From Phallusia fumigata (Eukaryota > Chordata > Ascidiacea > Phlebobranchia > Ascidiidae): a stretch of DNA of 64,000 nucleotides. Below, in pieces: positions 34,056-46,163 of this stretch (position 1 is its first letter; each line of letters opens with the position of its first letter). The notes under the pieces are model-generated. The model saw nothing but the letters and a program-made list of their open reading frames with translations. It was not told the origin of the DNA and ran no database searches. The stretch covers positions 29,140 to 93,139 of the forward strand of contig QXVZ01004525.1 in the NCBI GenBank assembly GCA_008931825.1, written 5' to 3'. The position numbers were made by a program, and so were the translations under genes.

Positions 34056-36115
34056 CTAGTCATCACACTGTACTTTCATCATGGAAGATTTGATTCCACC
34101 CCATGCGTCTTTCCAATCATACCAACTCATCGAATTGTAGTTGTTGGAAGACCAGGGGCCATTTAAGCGGGCGTAACCACAGGAGCGATGCCACCACGGA
34201 CCGCCGTAATCTGATGCACAGTTGTAACTAGTCCTGAAAAATATACTTTCAACATAAAAGTGGACTGTTTTGCAATGACAAACAGTAAAAACGATTAAAC
34301 AGCTCGTTTAAACCATTGATTAGATTGCAATAGTTTGATCACCACAGACACCTACACATCGTTGTCGCGGTCAGATGTGGAAAACCTCATTTCATTCTGC
34401 TCAAACCCTAACTTTAGCATACTGTCCTTAACCGAACCACTGAACTCTGAAAGGGTCAGTAGATAAGAACATGGTTCCGCCCCAACGCTGAAGTTGCTGC
34501 AATGAACAAGTAGCAGTTTTGTGGCTTTTGATATACTTCGATCAAAGTGTTGTTGCAATTTACTGTGAATTAGGTTCATGTAGAAAGAGGCGTGTATATA
34601 TATATTCACCTGTACTCAGCATATGCATGACCGCCATTAAAATCCCAAATGTCTACTCGAAGGCGACACCTTCTGGCAGAATTTGTGATCTGGTGAAGTT
34701 TTTCCAAACCAAGCCAAAACTCCGACGACAAGTTTCCGAATCCATGTTTGTAATCCTCCCAGAGCCTCGCGAAGTTTTCTGAGCCGTCGTACCGATGCTG
34801 AAACACCTTTAAGTGCACAAAAACATGGAAAGGTTTCGTTTAAAGCACCCGAGAAATTTTTACAAAACCCTTGTATAAATCAATCAAGAAAACAATTGTT
34901 CATTTCCATTGTGGACATTCATTAAAGTATCGCAAATAAATTCTAATATTAACAACAGAATTACACAAGAAAATCATGTAAACTTTTTTGTGTATCATGT
35001 ATGATTCGAAGATAGCCCTTGTTTAAAGTTCGACTGGGGGGGGTGCAAAAAAAGGCGTTTGTTTTACAATGGTGCTCCACCCTTCCTTTAACGTTACACA
35101 AAAAAATTGGCCCCGCTTCTTTTATCTGGTGTTCATCAATATTAAGTCAAACTACTCACCTGCCATCCATCGACACAATAAACTTCATCTCCTGATCTAA
35201 GAGTCTGGCGTCCTCGCAGTAAAGCATTTTTGCATGAGACAGGTATTACTTGTTTGTGAATCTCCTCCAGTTCTGCGATAGAGTATTGTTTGTTGGCATT
35301 ATATTAATGTTTGCAATACTTAATATCAAACATGGTGATTTTGCACAAGCAATACCGCTGCTTTTTTAAAACATTAATATTGTCTAATTTTCAGTTCAAT
35401 GATTTTGACCAACGATAATGTAAAAAAATCATGCTTTACTTTTGGTCGTTTGATTGAGTAAAATCGATTGTTGCTCCACTTTCTCCATCAAAACTGCAAG
35501 GCAAACAAATATAGGAAAACAGGAAATATTCATTACTCACACGTATACACACTATTGATCTACAGTTGGAATCGTATCAAAGGTCGAGGCCAAACGTCCG
35601 TTCAAAAACGGTAATTTTGTCTTTTATAAAGTAATTTGGCCTTCTCGACTGCCATATTCTGGGGCATGTTTGCGGCCACTACCTTACCAATTAAATAGCT
35701 TTAATTGCGAAAATGTTTTCAAAATTAACTCTATCAAAGTAATAAATGGATCTTCAAAATTAATTTCAACCATGTTATACCGTCTGAGACGAAAATTTTT
35801 TACCTTGTTGTTAAAAATATTTGCACATATTGAAACATATATTTTTTGACACAGTTTGTGTTGGTGATACTTACCGGTGACCAGATTCTTCAACGCTGTT
35901 CCATTCGCAATGGGACCTGGCTCGCCTTGTGTCCCCTGGGGCCCAAGCGGTCCCACTTTTCCAGGCTTACCCACTTCACCCTTTTCACCCTTCATAAAGA
36001 TATCCTGTCTTTGATTTTCGTCGCAAACTGGAACGAATCTGCATTGTTGTTGTTGCGATGTAACGGTTGTTCCAAGTAATAACAACTCCAACAAAATTAA
36101 CTTGCTCATTTTCAT
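34056..36115 (-). CDS. Ficolin-like secreted protein B (collagen-like stretch + fibrinogen-related domain)
   Basis: Tandem paralogue of gene A with the same presumed lectin role. Exons in transcript order: 36115-35875, 35493-35440, 35272-35160, 34806-34610, 34496-34356, 34233-34056, giving 307 residues. Order of parts: signal peptide (MSKLILLELLLLGTTVTS), CRFVPVC, nine Gly-X-Y triplets (GEKGEVGKPGKVGPLGPQG and so on), then a fibrinogen-related domain with [55 protein letters not shown] and MKVQCDD at the end. Exon 34806-34610 corresponds to two exons in gene A, so an intron was lost here or gained there. The start could be the first Met or the third residue (MKM); both are in frame. Confidence 0.92.
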
Positions 36116-36730
36116 GTCGTACCTTTTTTGGTACCCTAACTATTGATAAACAATATGAGGATTTTAAAATGATTTTGAGAAAAGCAGCAATAGATGAAAG
36201 CCACAATTACAATTGACTTTACATGATACAAGCTCCCTATAAAGACTTTTTGAAGCTAACTAAGCGATAATAAGGTGACAAAATAAAAACTGAAGTGGTC
36301 AAGAAAAATTTCGTTTGCAAAATTGAGCGCGATCCCAGTTAACTGTGCAACATAGCTGAAGTAGTTGTTTGTACAAATCGAAGCCCAAGGCTGTGAAATA
36401 CCGAAGTGTAAGTATGTCTTGAATTTCACTAATTATCTGCTAAAAACAGCCTTGCAGCAAGCGTCATCATGTGGCGAGTAATTTTATTTTCAACTTGTGT
36501 ATATTTTTAGCGATTCAATAGCCCGAGGTTGCCACTAGCGCTAACGATAGCTGTAAAATTTCGTGCTCAAATGCAAAAAGACCAATGCAATGTATCACGG
36601 ATGTATCGCGAAACAACTAACATATGCCTGAATACCCAACTGCATTTTTTCCAATTTTAGCTGCGCAAATCATCTCACATCCGATACTGGGTATTTTACA
36701 AACAGTCATATTTGGAAAGCTCCCCGTTTT

Positions 36731-36990
36731 TAGGGAACGGTTTGTGATCGCCTCGTCAGGATAATTTTTTATAAGTTACAATTGCAAAATGATTCATTAA
36801 ATGAGTCATACAAGTATATGCAATAACGGTAGTCATATTTAGAAAGGCTGTTGGTTTAGTGGCTATAAAGTTGAATGCTTCACTGTTTTGTCGTTAATGC
36901 ATGTACTTTTATCACTTTTTTAATCATTTTGAAAATGTAACCGATTAAAAACTTATTTCTGACGAGGCGGTCACAAAACGTTCTTGACTA
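36731..36990. mobile_element. MITE with long terminal inverted repeats, TA-bounded
   Basis: The 260-bp element begins TAGGGAACGGTTTGTGATCG and ends with the complement of TAGTCAAGAACGTTTTGTGA. Arms align over roughly 90 bases (shared CGCCTCGTCAG, AAGTT.....TTACA, CAAAATGATT). Each end begins or finishes at TA, which fits a Tc1/mariner-type target. No coding capacity. No second copy was found in this window. Confidence 0.65.
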
Positions 36991-37079
36991 GATTACTGGT
37001 TTAAAAACTTTTAACCTAATTTGCATATAGAGTATACTCAAATTAATATTTTCTGACCACACCTTTTAACGTTTTTTTA

Positions 37080-37375
37080 ACTGTTTAAGCTCCCTTACCC
37101 CTGACTTGTTTCACCAACGTTCCCCTCTAGTCTTGATTCCCTGTTGCTCCAAACTCACCCTCTGATGTAGGTCCTCGTCACATAACGCCTTTAATGACGG
37201 GGTAGCTACAGCGCGTTCAACCTTGATCTACCAATTGTTCTCTTTACTTTTTCGCGCTCCATATCGTTTTTACGTTGTGCAGCTATTTCCAGCTTGGTGA
37301 TTGTTTTAGCACAATTGTGTCGCTGCGATTTTTTTAACCCTGTGACGTAAACTTAGCTTAACTCAACTCAAACAA
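37080..37375 (+). repeat. Dispersed repeat, copy 3 (plus orientation)
   Basis: Reverse-complement relative of 18876-19170. Shared blocks include TTTCACCAACGTTCCCCTC, GTAGCTACAGC.CGTTC and CACAATTGTGTCGCTGCGATT, ending in AACTTAGCTTAACTCAACTC. Noncoding. Confidence 0.6.
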
Positions 37376-37810
37376 AAAATGGAACCAACGGATGCGGAGA
37401 GAAAAAATACGACGCGAAGTGTATGAAAAAGAAAAGAAACAATAAGCAACTGTCAGACTACCAATACAATGGTCAACATATTAAAATCTGTTTTGTCATT
37501 ACTCTGATGAGTTTTGTAATATACATGCACTGTTGATCGATAGAAAAAGTTCTCTATTCTAGGTACCCATCTGTTTTTCGAAGCCTCCCCTTCTGTAAAC
37601 AAATAAATAATCTCAAAGTGCATCTGCGCATACAAACGCTGTTTTTGTGCCCTGCGCTTGTTCTTAATTGCCTGGAATTTATTCGTTGATCGAGAGAACT
37701 GCTTAAAAGCGGGCAGCGCGTTTTCGGGCAATCAGTTAACCTTTGTTTGAAGTTGTGTTAGTTGTGTTTCTGTTCCCATTTGTTCACTAGTTTTTCACAC
37801 AAGTTCAGTT

Positions 37811-40800
37811 ATGATTCGTTTAATAATGTAAGCGTGTCTTCAACTATGTTGTGCTTTTTAAAAAGGCTTTAGTAACCTTTAAACGATTGTTACAGATTTC
37901 TGATCGTGGTCATCACGCCGAGGTGCCACTCAACCGGTAAGTAGCGTTTGTAAAGGCTGATTCACACCAAATGCGTTTAACAACTTGCGGTACAGTTTTT
38001 TGATCTCATGGCAAGCAGCGGGGCACTTACACCAGCCGGGACCAAAGTAGATCTACAAACATAAAATACTTTTTGCCATGTGTGATGGATAAACTTTGGT
38101 CGCGGCTTGTGTAAGTGCCCCGTTGTTTGCCGCGAGATCAAAAAACCGTACCGCAAGCCGTTAAACGCATCTGGTGTGAATCGGCCTTTAAAGTTTCAAA
38201 AATCGTTAAACGTTCCCGGATCTTGCATGAATTGTCATTGTAGCACGCGTTATACACAGCTGGTGCATTTTTTTTTATTCCTGCGAAGTTTGCAAGTTGC
38301 AGCTGTCAATTCCCACTGTAGCCTGTATGTTCAAATAGAATTGCAACGACAACGATACCAACTCGTCACGTTGATACTATGTTTATTTTTAGAGCTGGAA
38401 GGCCCGGATGCGAGGATTGTAATCCTACCAAAGTTTTGCGAACCGAACCCGTGTCTGAATGAGGGAGTGTGCTATGCAGACAAAGAAAAACTTGAGTCGC
38501 GGTGAGTGAATTCATACCCTTATCACTTTATCCCGAAGAAAGACTTTCTTTTAGATTCGAATTACAGAAATTACCAAGGTTTTATCTTCTTTTTTAGCTG
38601 CAACTGCACAGATGGTTGGTTCGGGGTGATATGCAGCAAGCAACTTCAGCTTTTGTGTGAACCGAATCCGTGCATGAACGATGCACTGTGTGTGGCTGAG
38701 AGTCCCAGTGACGTGCGGTAACCTACAATTTCTTTGTTTTCCCACCTTCCATTGCACATTATGACTATTGCAAATGTTATTGAAGGTTTAAACTCTTGAC
38801 ATGCAATGCCTTGTGTGGTGTCAAAGCGGGGAGATAAACGCGTTGACAACCAATACACCCTCCGTTATGACCCCATGTAGTAGCATACCATTTAACATTT
38901 AATCTTTAACATTCTCTACCAGTTGCATTTGTCTACCGGGTTACCAAGGCGACAGTTGCGAGGAGCATATAGTTCCCGAAAACGATGATATCGAAGACGC
39001 GTGCGTTCCCAATCCGTGTGAAAATGAGTGCCAGTGTAAACCATCGTGCAAGCACGAGCTTGGTTACGTCTGTGTCAGCGAGACTGGATTTATTGGAAAG
39101 AATTGCGATATTCGTAAGTTGGAACATTATTGCACCTGATAAACAGAAAATAAATAGATAGCACTTGTTAAGTTCAAAGATGGTACGGTACGTATGGAGT
39201 TGTGTGTACCACGTACCTCCTGACGAAGGGTATACTGTAACAAAGCATTTAAGTCTACCGAACCAAATGTTAAACTCGTCAGTTCCGTACCTTTTTATTT
39301 TTGCTGCGTATCGCACCTTACTGCCATCCTTGGTTATGTTAGCCACCCACAACAATTCAGATTAAAGAACTGTTAATTGTTTTGCAGCCGTTCCGAAGGT
39401 AGCGTGTCTAGAGAATGAAATCGTAGTAGACGTTTCCACCGATTTTTTCAACGAGTTTGATGCGAGAATACGAAATGCCTATATGTATATCGCTCCATCC
39501 GAAGATTCAAAAGAAAAATCGAACGTACAATGCCAAGGTAGTGTAGTGTACGCATTAGAAATAATTTGAAATGCAGTTTTCTTTTGCTTTTTGTTTGGAA
39601 TAATGAACTTTACTGTCAATTCAGCGTCGCAAGTCGGTGACTTCATGGAAGTGTCAATTTTATTACCCTTTAACGACTGTGGGACATCAATGGACAATTC
39701 TAAGAGCGGTTCAAGCGGTGTGACGTTCATGAACCGTTTGTGGGTAAATCGTGGGGGTAGCGAGCTTTTCGACATGCCTGTGCCGGTGCTCGACTTCACC
39801 TGTGTCTATGACAGGAATTACTCGGTTGTAACGTCACTTATGCCAAAGTGAGTTCCGAAAAATGATAACCTTTTAACGTCCGACAAAAAGAAAATTTTCA
39901 TGTAAACGGTTTTGACTGTCGCCTTTGCCAGGAAAAAAATCTGCTTTTAATATGGAAGTTACATAAATGTAGTTAAAACTGTCGACAGGCTTGAATACTG
40001 CAAATTTTCATGGTTCCATACCAAAATTGAGCCCAAACTTTCTTGATGTACAACTGGAGAGATTTTTTCCAGGCTATGCTACCTTTTTTTAAAATTTACA
40101 AACGTTAATCGTAATCTCCGATTAAACGACTTATTTGGTTGCAAGCGTTTTAAACTAGCGCCTTTTCCACCACCAAAGAATACAATTGAAATCAGAAAGT
40201 TATACTGGCGTGTAGTTAACCACAAGCTTCAGACGGTCTTAAATACTCTTTAATTTACATGGTTGGAAATCAATACCGTATTGCATCCCGGAGACCAAAT
40301 ACTTTCAGGTTCAACCTACTTAATATAAAACTTAATGATTTTTTTCAGTGTTACCCTACCTTGATGTAAAATGTAACAACATTGCGGTTACAGAATCGAT
40401 ACAGTGGACCGACAGATTACCCGCAGTGGGAACTTTGATCTTCGCTATGGTTTGTGTAAAATTCCACTTTGTGACGGAATAGGGGAATGCCCGGACATTT
40501 ACAAGGTCGGCAGGGAAGAGGAACCAGCTGTGTACACTGTCGGACAGATGTTGCATTTCCACGTGAAGGTCTTGACCATGCATGTAAGTAAATTGTAAAC
40601 TTCTTGCTGTATGAGCAACTGTTGGTCGAATTTCATGCAAAGGTGTACCAGAAAGAAAATAAAGATTCACATGTTGATTTTTTAGTTGTTGAGATTGTCC
40701 TGTTTTGTAAATTGTCAACTTGTTGCTGCTACGAACTAAAGGAAATTTCTTTGTTGGATTGCAGGATATATTGTTTCAAAAAACACTGGTGAGCACATTG

Positions 40801-42312
40801 GAGGAATTGTTTCTTTCCTGCGAATCGGATCCTTATCAACCCAACCTGGTGACTATCGCATCACTGGGGTAAGACCGCCACAGCAAGTTCTGTTTCAATG
40901 TATTTCCGCAAGTAGCGAAAGTTAAATTAGCAAGCTGCGAAAACACATCGGCCGTAACAACATTTTTTATGATTGTTGAGTTCTATTTAACCCATCGCAA
41001 ATTTTGTTTGTTAGATGTCCTGTCCCGACTGCATTCGCAACGTCGGTTTCGGCAGGTTTGGTCGACAACCCGCAATCCGTTTGCGCCTCCCTACAAGTGC
41101 CGCGGGCGACATCTAGCGGATGTAAAACTGTCTATTTGCACGCCAGGGTCCGCCTATGTGACAAGAACCAGCTTAGGGTATGTACTTGGCCAAATATTCC
41201 AAATTATGGATTATGAACTGCAAATGGTGTTACACTGGATAGCATTCGGTTGTGGGTTCGAATTCCACCGCAGGCTTTATTTTCAGCCCACACCTGCAGC
41301 TAAATGCGTCAAAAGGCAGACTCGCTCCGGCATGACGCCTCTTTCAGGGCCTAGTGAACTGGGATTCAATGTACGAAAGTGTCTTTATCTTTGGCCTGCA
41401 TGAAAGCCTTGTGGCAGTCACCGTTACCAAATATGCTCATACATGTAATTGCTACTAAAGTTGGGTGTTACCATGGGCAAAAACGTTGTTTTTTGGCGTA
41501 CAATCGGTTTTTAACAAGGAAATTTCGCAGGTTTGCAACAGCGACCAGAGTGTGTTGTACTGCGCTTCCAGCCGAAAGCGTCGTAGTGCTGATAGCGATG
41601 AGTCCGCCTACTTCGCCATCGGCCCCATCAACGTCATACGAGGTTCGAAGGGCAAGGCGGTGGAACAGTTGCACATTGGGGACGGCTACGGTGGCGTGAT
41701 CACTGTCACGGCGGAACCCGATGTTGCCAGCGTCGACTCGGAGAAAACTGAAGCTAACACGCCATCGGAAGCTTGCGGTTAGTTTGCAGATAACCAATGG
41801 CTGTTTTTTTTTTGTTGCGAAAGAAATGGGCGCAAAACTTTTTGCCTTTGCCGTTATTTTCTCCTAACTTGAAAAAGTAATAATGCCCACAACAGGTGCT
41901 TTAAACTGATATCTCCCAAGGCCAAGTAAAAACCTAAATAAACTCGAGCGACAATGCCAATCGGCAGTGACCGAACAATCGCAATAGCTGGTTCTTATCA
42001 GAAAAACTATTGCAGCTTCCTCCCCTATCCACTTCTAGCTATCTGTACTTAAGAATAAATATTTTCATGTTGACTCGCTGGCGGGAACTTTCCAGACTTA
42101 AATGACCGGTAACGTGTTAAAAACCGCTGTTCTAACTATGGGATCCTCAACAATATGTTTGCATTACAGGTTTACACGCATTCTACATAGTCGGTCTTGC
42201 AACTCTGGCATTTTGTTTCCTCACAGTCTTGCTCTACATTATGTTAAGGCTTCGAAATCGACGTTCGAAAATTAATCATGAGACTGCACGCAGCTATGAG
42301 ATCTCCGCGTGA
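37811..42312 (+). CDS. EGF-ZP domain type I membrane protein with furin-type cleavage site
   Basis: ZP-domain proteins are cleaved near the membrane and polymerise into extracellular coats or matrices (family knowledge); a vitelline-coat or epithelial role is possible but not shown. Exons: 37811-37827, 37896-37936, 38393-38501, 38598-38717, 38923-39113, 39388-39537, 39625-39847, 40394-40583, 40765-40868, 41015-41177, 41531-41777, 42170-42312; all phases agree, giving 565 residues. The signal peptide (MIRLIIFLIVVITPRCHS) is split across two exons. Two EGF modules start CEPNPC, and a third Cys-rich module starts CVPNPC. The ZP domain runs from ACLENEIVVDV, through PFNDCGTSMDNS, to CDKNQLRVCNSD. 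SRKRRSAD is the furin-type site, followed by a membrane segment (FYIVGLATLAFCFLTVLLYI) and a short basic tail ending SYEISA. Confidence 0.9.
37954..38187. mobile_element. Palindromic MITE, copy 2
   Basis: Same family as 4388-4594: ends AGGCTGATTCACACC with near-complementary arms (GCGTTTAAC, TTGCGGTAC, TTTTTTGATCTC, GGCAAGCAGCGGGGCA). It is longer in the middle and slightly more diverged. It sits in intron 2 of the ZP gene. Flanks are TAA on the left and TTA on the right, so the exact target duplication is uncertain. Confidence 0.8.
41235..41400 (+). repeat. tRNA-like B-box fragment, possible SINE
   Basis: GGTTGTGGGTTCGAATTCC at 41248-41266 is a polymerase III B-box as found in tRNA-derived SINEs. 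The upstream A-box part is weak. It lies in a ZP-gene intron and is not a functional tRNA, since no cloverleaf can be drawn. Confidence 0.35.
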
Positions 42313-42757
42313 TGCACCGCGTTCTTAAACTATGAACTTTTTGTTTTCATTTCCTGGTTGTTTTCTTGTAAAAAAATATCTGTACGCGGCGATTGATTGT
42401 GCCACAATACAACCAAGCCTACAATGGGTAGACACTAATTTGAAAGTTGTATTGTGTTGTTGAGGTTTTTCTACGCATTTTATTGCAATTGGTTGGAGGC
42501 GAACTTGACATAGGATTTGTTACAACAGATCCGCTCTCAAAAAAATACGTTCTAATAATTTAGCCCCTTCAGTTGGAACGTAATCTTCTTTATGACGCAG
42601 GACACTTGTTTAACATTGTTTTTGTGCACCACGCAGTTCGGTCAGTTTTTTACCAGCAGTGATTAGTGTCTCGTGAAATCCATGTCCTGAGCTAACTCTC
42701 GTTGAGGTCACTACGCCGATGGGCCAAGAACGCCAACCTTACAATTGTCAGAATATG
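42313..42757. other. Convergent 3' spacer between ZP gene and kinase gene
   Basis: Both genes end here, from opposite strands. It should hold both 3' UTRs. A TTTATT at about 42478 reads AATAAA on the minus strand and could serve the kinase gene. Nothing else was seen. Confidence 0.45.
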
Positions 42758-45027
42758 TCACGCCCTGCTCGGCATTCCTTGAAGCTCCAAACAAACTTCG
42801 GCAGAAGTTGGTCGCTCGTAAATATTTTCCTTCCAACATTTGAACATGAGGTTAGCGAGAATTCGCGCGCTTTTTATTTCTGATTTTGGGGCGAGGATCT
42901 TCGCCGTTTGGGGGCGCTTGCCTTTAAGTACTTGCGCCAAAAAGCCGCCAACGCTGCCGCTCCACGGTCGACGACGGTACAGCAACATATAGATCAATAA
43001 CGCAAAGCTGTAGATGTCGGAACTCTCGTGGGGCAAGTACGCTTCTTTTTCGCCCTTGTTGGGATCGTGGGCGTCCTGCAAGATAATCGTGTGATACTGC
43101 TGGACATTGTTGTCGGCGTCGACAAACGGAAACAGATGGTGTTGAAGTTTTTCTGGGGCGGCGTACGCGATGCAGAAGAGATCTTTTGGGCAGCCGTCCA
43201 CAAACTCTCCATACTCATCGTACCACTTGCTGCAGCCGAAATCGGCTATTTTGCAGCGTAATTCTGAAGTCAGCAAAATATTGTCGGGTTTTATATCGTT
43301 GTGTATAATACAGCCTCCGCCTGGTAAGTTGTGCAGGTGCTCCAATCCTCTTGCCACGTCATAACACATATTGTGACGTTGGATGAAAGTTAAATGTTTA
43401 CTTTTGTCCATAAGGAGTCTGTGTAGATTCCCACCAGCCATAAACTCCATTGCTATCTCGACTGCCCCTCTTGGACTATGCAGACCAAACGCCTTGACTA
43501 TGCATTCGTGGTTGGCAGCCATCTGCACCATCGCTTCGCTTTCCAACCTACGTAAAGTTACTTTTAATGCATATTTTCATAGTAGTTTTACTGTGCTTCG
43601 AGCAGTTGTTCTTTTTTTTGAAAAAGTGTGTTACCTTTGCCGACACTTTCTTCTTTAGCTAAACAGGATTTACAGTTAGGTTAAAATACGCTTCATGTTT
43701 TATCAAGACCACCACAAAGGACAGACAAGGCAAAATCTCCCAAACCGACAAAGTAAAGAAAAACGCTCCATAACGTTTTTTTACGTTGCGCAGTTATTTC
43801 CGGCTTGGATTGTTTTAGTGAAATTGTGTCGCTACGATTTCTTTCACCAAGCGAAATAAACTTAACTCAACTCAACTCAAAACAAAGAAAAGTGTTGGTA
43901 ACTACCGGTTTGGTGTAATGTGTAGACCATGGGCAAACTTGAAACAGGTTACTTTTTCGTACAACCGGTTTAAATATAAGCTTTGTTGCAACGCAAGCTA
44001 TCGATGTTTTAAAGGAAAAGCTAATTCGGGTTACGTAAATAACATTTTATTAAACTATTCCGATGAAAGTCTGCCACACTAAACGCTAGGTCACTTAAAT
44101 ACAAGTTGAAACAACGTTACTGCGATTATAATGTTTCTCATGTCCTTTAATCATTTTCTTTTCATACCATTTGCAGTTGGTTTTGCCTTTTGAGGCTTTT
44201 GAAGCAATTTTTCCGCCATCGGAAATCATTGCCAGTCGAATCTCACCGAATGCTCCGGATCCAAGAAGACTGATGCCCTATACAAATAATTCATAAGTTA
44301 AAAACACAATAGTAGTTCTGGCTTGGTCAGAACTTAAAACATATTCTTTGGTCCACACTCTGGTCTTACGCTTAAGCTACTGGGTAATAAATATAATATT
44401 TGTTTTCAGTTAAGTGATAAAACCATCCTTAAATGTAGCAATGCCCAACGACTTTCTTTGTTTTAATTTGGGATGTCAAACGATTGACGCAAATTAACTT
44501 TTCGACGGATTATACTGCAATATTTTGGTTTTAAAAACCGGTTTGAATTGGCATCAGGCCTCTCTGTCGAACATTTTAACTGATGTTTTAAACCCTTAAC
44601 CTTACATCGAGCTTTCCTACTAATCTAAAAAAGTTTTAAAAATCCAAACTTGCTCCGTTTTCCGGTTTATGGGGCTAAGGATTTTTCGACCCGCCCAAAC
44701 CGAATAGAAGGGCAAAAACTTTCTCATTCGCAAAACGAGTTAGGGTGTTCGGTCGGAAGAAGAAACGGGCTAACGCCAGCTTAAAACTGGAAATTCAGTC
44801 GAAAACCACCCCAAAACTGCAATATTCATCCATTGTTTGACCCCTAATACAAAGAAGGCAACAGCCTTAGTGTTTTGCGTAACCTCTCAACACAAAGAAA
44901 TAAGCAAGTTTATAGCGTTGGTGTTTTTCGAAAATCGGGTCAAATCGGGTATTTTCCCGATTCTGGTTTAAATAGAAGTTGTTACCTTTTCATCTGTATC
45001 TTCTTTTTTAAAAAGTTGATTTCCCAT
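42758..45027 (-). CDS. Small Ser/Thr protein kinase with N-myristoylation-type start (Mos/RIPK-like)
   Basis: Predicted protein kinase, essentially a bare catalytic domain of 313 residues. Exons in transcript order: 45027-44986, 44277-44168, 43547-42758. The start MGNQLFKK fits an N-myristoylation signal with a basic cluster, implying membrane targeting (inference). The P-loop is GSGAFGEI, the probable ATP lysine lies in KIASK, and ESEAM supplies the helix C glutamate. The catalytic loop reads HNDIKPDN rather than HRD, making this a non-RD kinase. DFGCSKW is the DFG motif, and DFGCS recalls Mos. The activation segment ends YAAPEKL. An insert follows before SSDIYSFALLIYMLLYRRRPW. The domain ends at FKCWKENIYERPTSAEV. 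An alternative view is a divergent RIPK/MLK-type kinase. Substrates are unknown. Confidence 0.82.
43765..43885 (+). repeat. Dispersed repeat, copy 4
   Basis: Matches 37250-37375 in the same orientation (GTTTTT.TACGTTG.GCAG.TATTTCC.GCTTGG, then AATTGTGTCGCTACGATT) and ends in AACTTAACTCAACTCAACTC. It lies in the second intron of the kinase gene. Confidence 0.6.
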
Positions 45028-46091
45028 CTTTTGAAGCAACTTTAATGAAAACTGGCACCCATGCTGCCAAGCCCTGCGCTAAATGCGGGCTTTATGCGCT
45101 TGCCCAAAAGAATGCATTGTTTCTTAACGTTTCCGGCGCAACATTGTGATGTCACAACTATTAGGGATGTTAACATAAACTGTCACCTAATCTGTGGTGA
45201 ATAAATCCCAGTACAGTGGTGTTGACTCATAGACTAAAAATGTGAGGTCACTTTTGCATTTTCAAATGATGGTTGCATCATTAACCGATAAGGTCATTTC
45301 GCGTTCAAACTTGAAAATTATGCTTTGCAATCAACCAAACACAGCGGGAGAGGTATGCCTGGGTACTTTCTGACAGTTATTCATTCATGGCCGACATAAA
45401 GTCACAGCTTTATGCAATACTCTTTCGTCTCCAGTCGAAACCCGTTTGGAGCATGCTTGTTTGATAATTAGTTTAGTTTAGTTTTATAAAATAAAGCTCC
45501 TTTGTTTACCCCTCCCTGTCAAACTTATTTGGCACAAACTGATAATTTGTTAACCCCACAATTTATATTTTACCATTTGGCTGGAGAAAATTTGTGTAAT
45601 AATCTACTTTTTAAATGGCTATTTTTGGCATAGGTGTGTAAAAAGTCCTCGATAACATTCAAACGGTTAGTTTAAGTAATATAGTTTAAACGCGGTTGTT
45701 TCTGCGCCATAACTGTTTAGCCTGCCAAAGTGCGAATCATCACTAAAAACAAGTCATAACGTCTATGTACCCAAAACAAAGTGATTTTCTGTAAAAAAAA
45801 TTTTTTCAATGATTTCATTTCCGCCCTAATGAGTCATCCTTCAGATCTGCCTTTAGAATTGTAGCTGGTAGTTAATGTTGTAACAAAACAAATTTCTGGT
45901 GTTGCAAAGAGCACGTAACAGTGGACTGTTATCCATGACTCAAAGAGGTTTTCTTTTGCCAACCAATCACAAAAAACAAGCATTTTTTCGGGCACATCAA
46001 GGAAGTATCACTCTTTTGGGACTAACCCCGCTGGTTAGGACTTTAAGTCTGAATAACAACACTTTTGCGTTACTTTGCTTCGAACCTTTAA

Positions 46092-46163
46092 GACGGCCGA
46101 GTGGTTAGCGCGACTGCCTTGTGCTCGCATGGTTGTGGGTTCTAATCCGGTCTAGGTGGCAGT
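46092..46163 (+). repeat. tRNA-derived SINE-like sequence, copy 1
   Basis: An A-box-like GGCCGAGTGGTTAGCGCGAC and a B-box-like GGTTCTAATCC are spaced as in Ser/Leu-type tRNA genes. The acceptor stem does not close, so it is not a working tRNA. A related head occurs at 61991-62070. The unrelated-looking DNA that follows would be the SINE body. Confidence 0.55.

Larger units (their letters stand above)
36116..37810. other. Spacer between ficolin-like gene B and the ZP gene
   Basis: Divergent intergenic region: gene B runs left and the ZP gene runs right. It should hold both promoters. It contains a TA-bounded MITE (36731-36990) and a dispersed repeat copy (37080-37375). A TATA-like CTATAAAG at 36237-36244 could serve gene B. 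No protein-coding frame is supported. Confidence 0.45.

Noticed and set aside
31000-36115. The ficolin-like genes as v-Themis self-incompatibility ligands
   Set aside because: They carry a collagen-like stretch and no paired polymorphic receptor is nearby. Fibrinogen domain alone is not enough.
41465-41797. Alternative frames over the ZP-gene exon at 41531 (both strands)
   Set aside because: Only the frame with VCNSDQ to SRKRRSAD fits the splice phases and ZP biology.
46092-46163. Possible functional tRNA-Ser or tRNA-Leu gene
   Set aside because: A and B boxes are present but the acceptor stem and anticodon arm do not pair, and a related copy exists. SINE head fits better.
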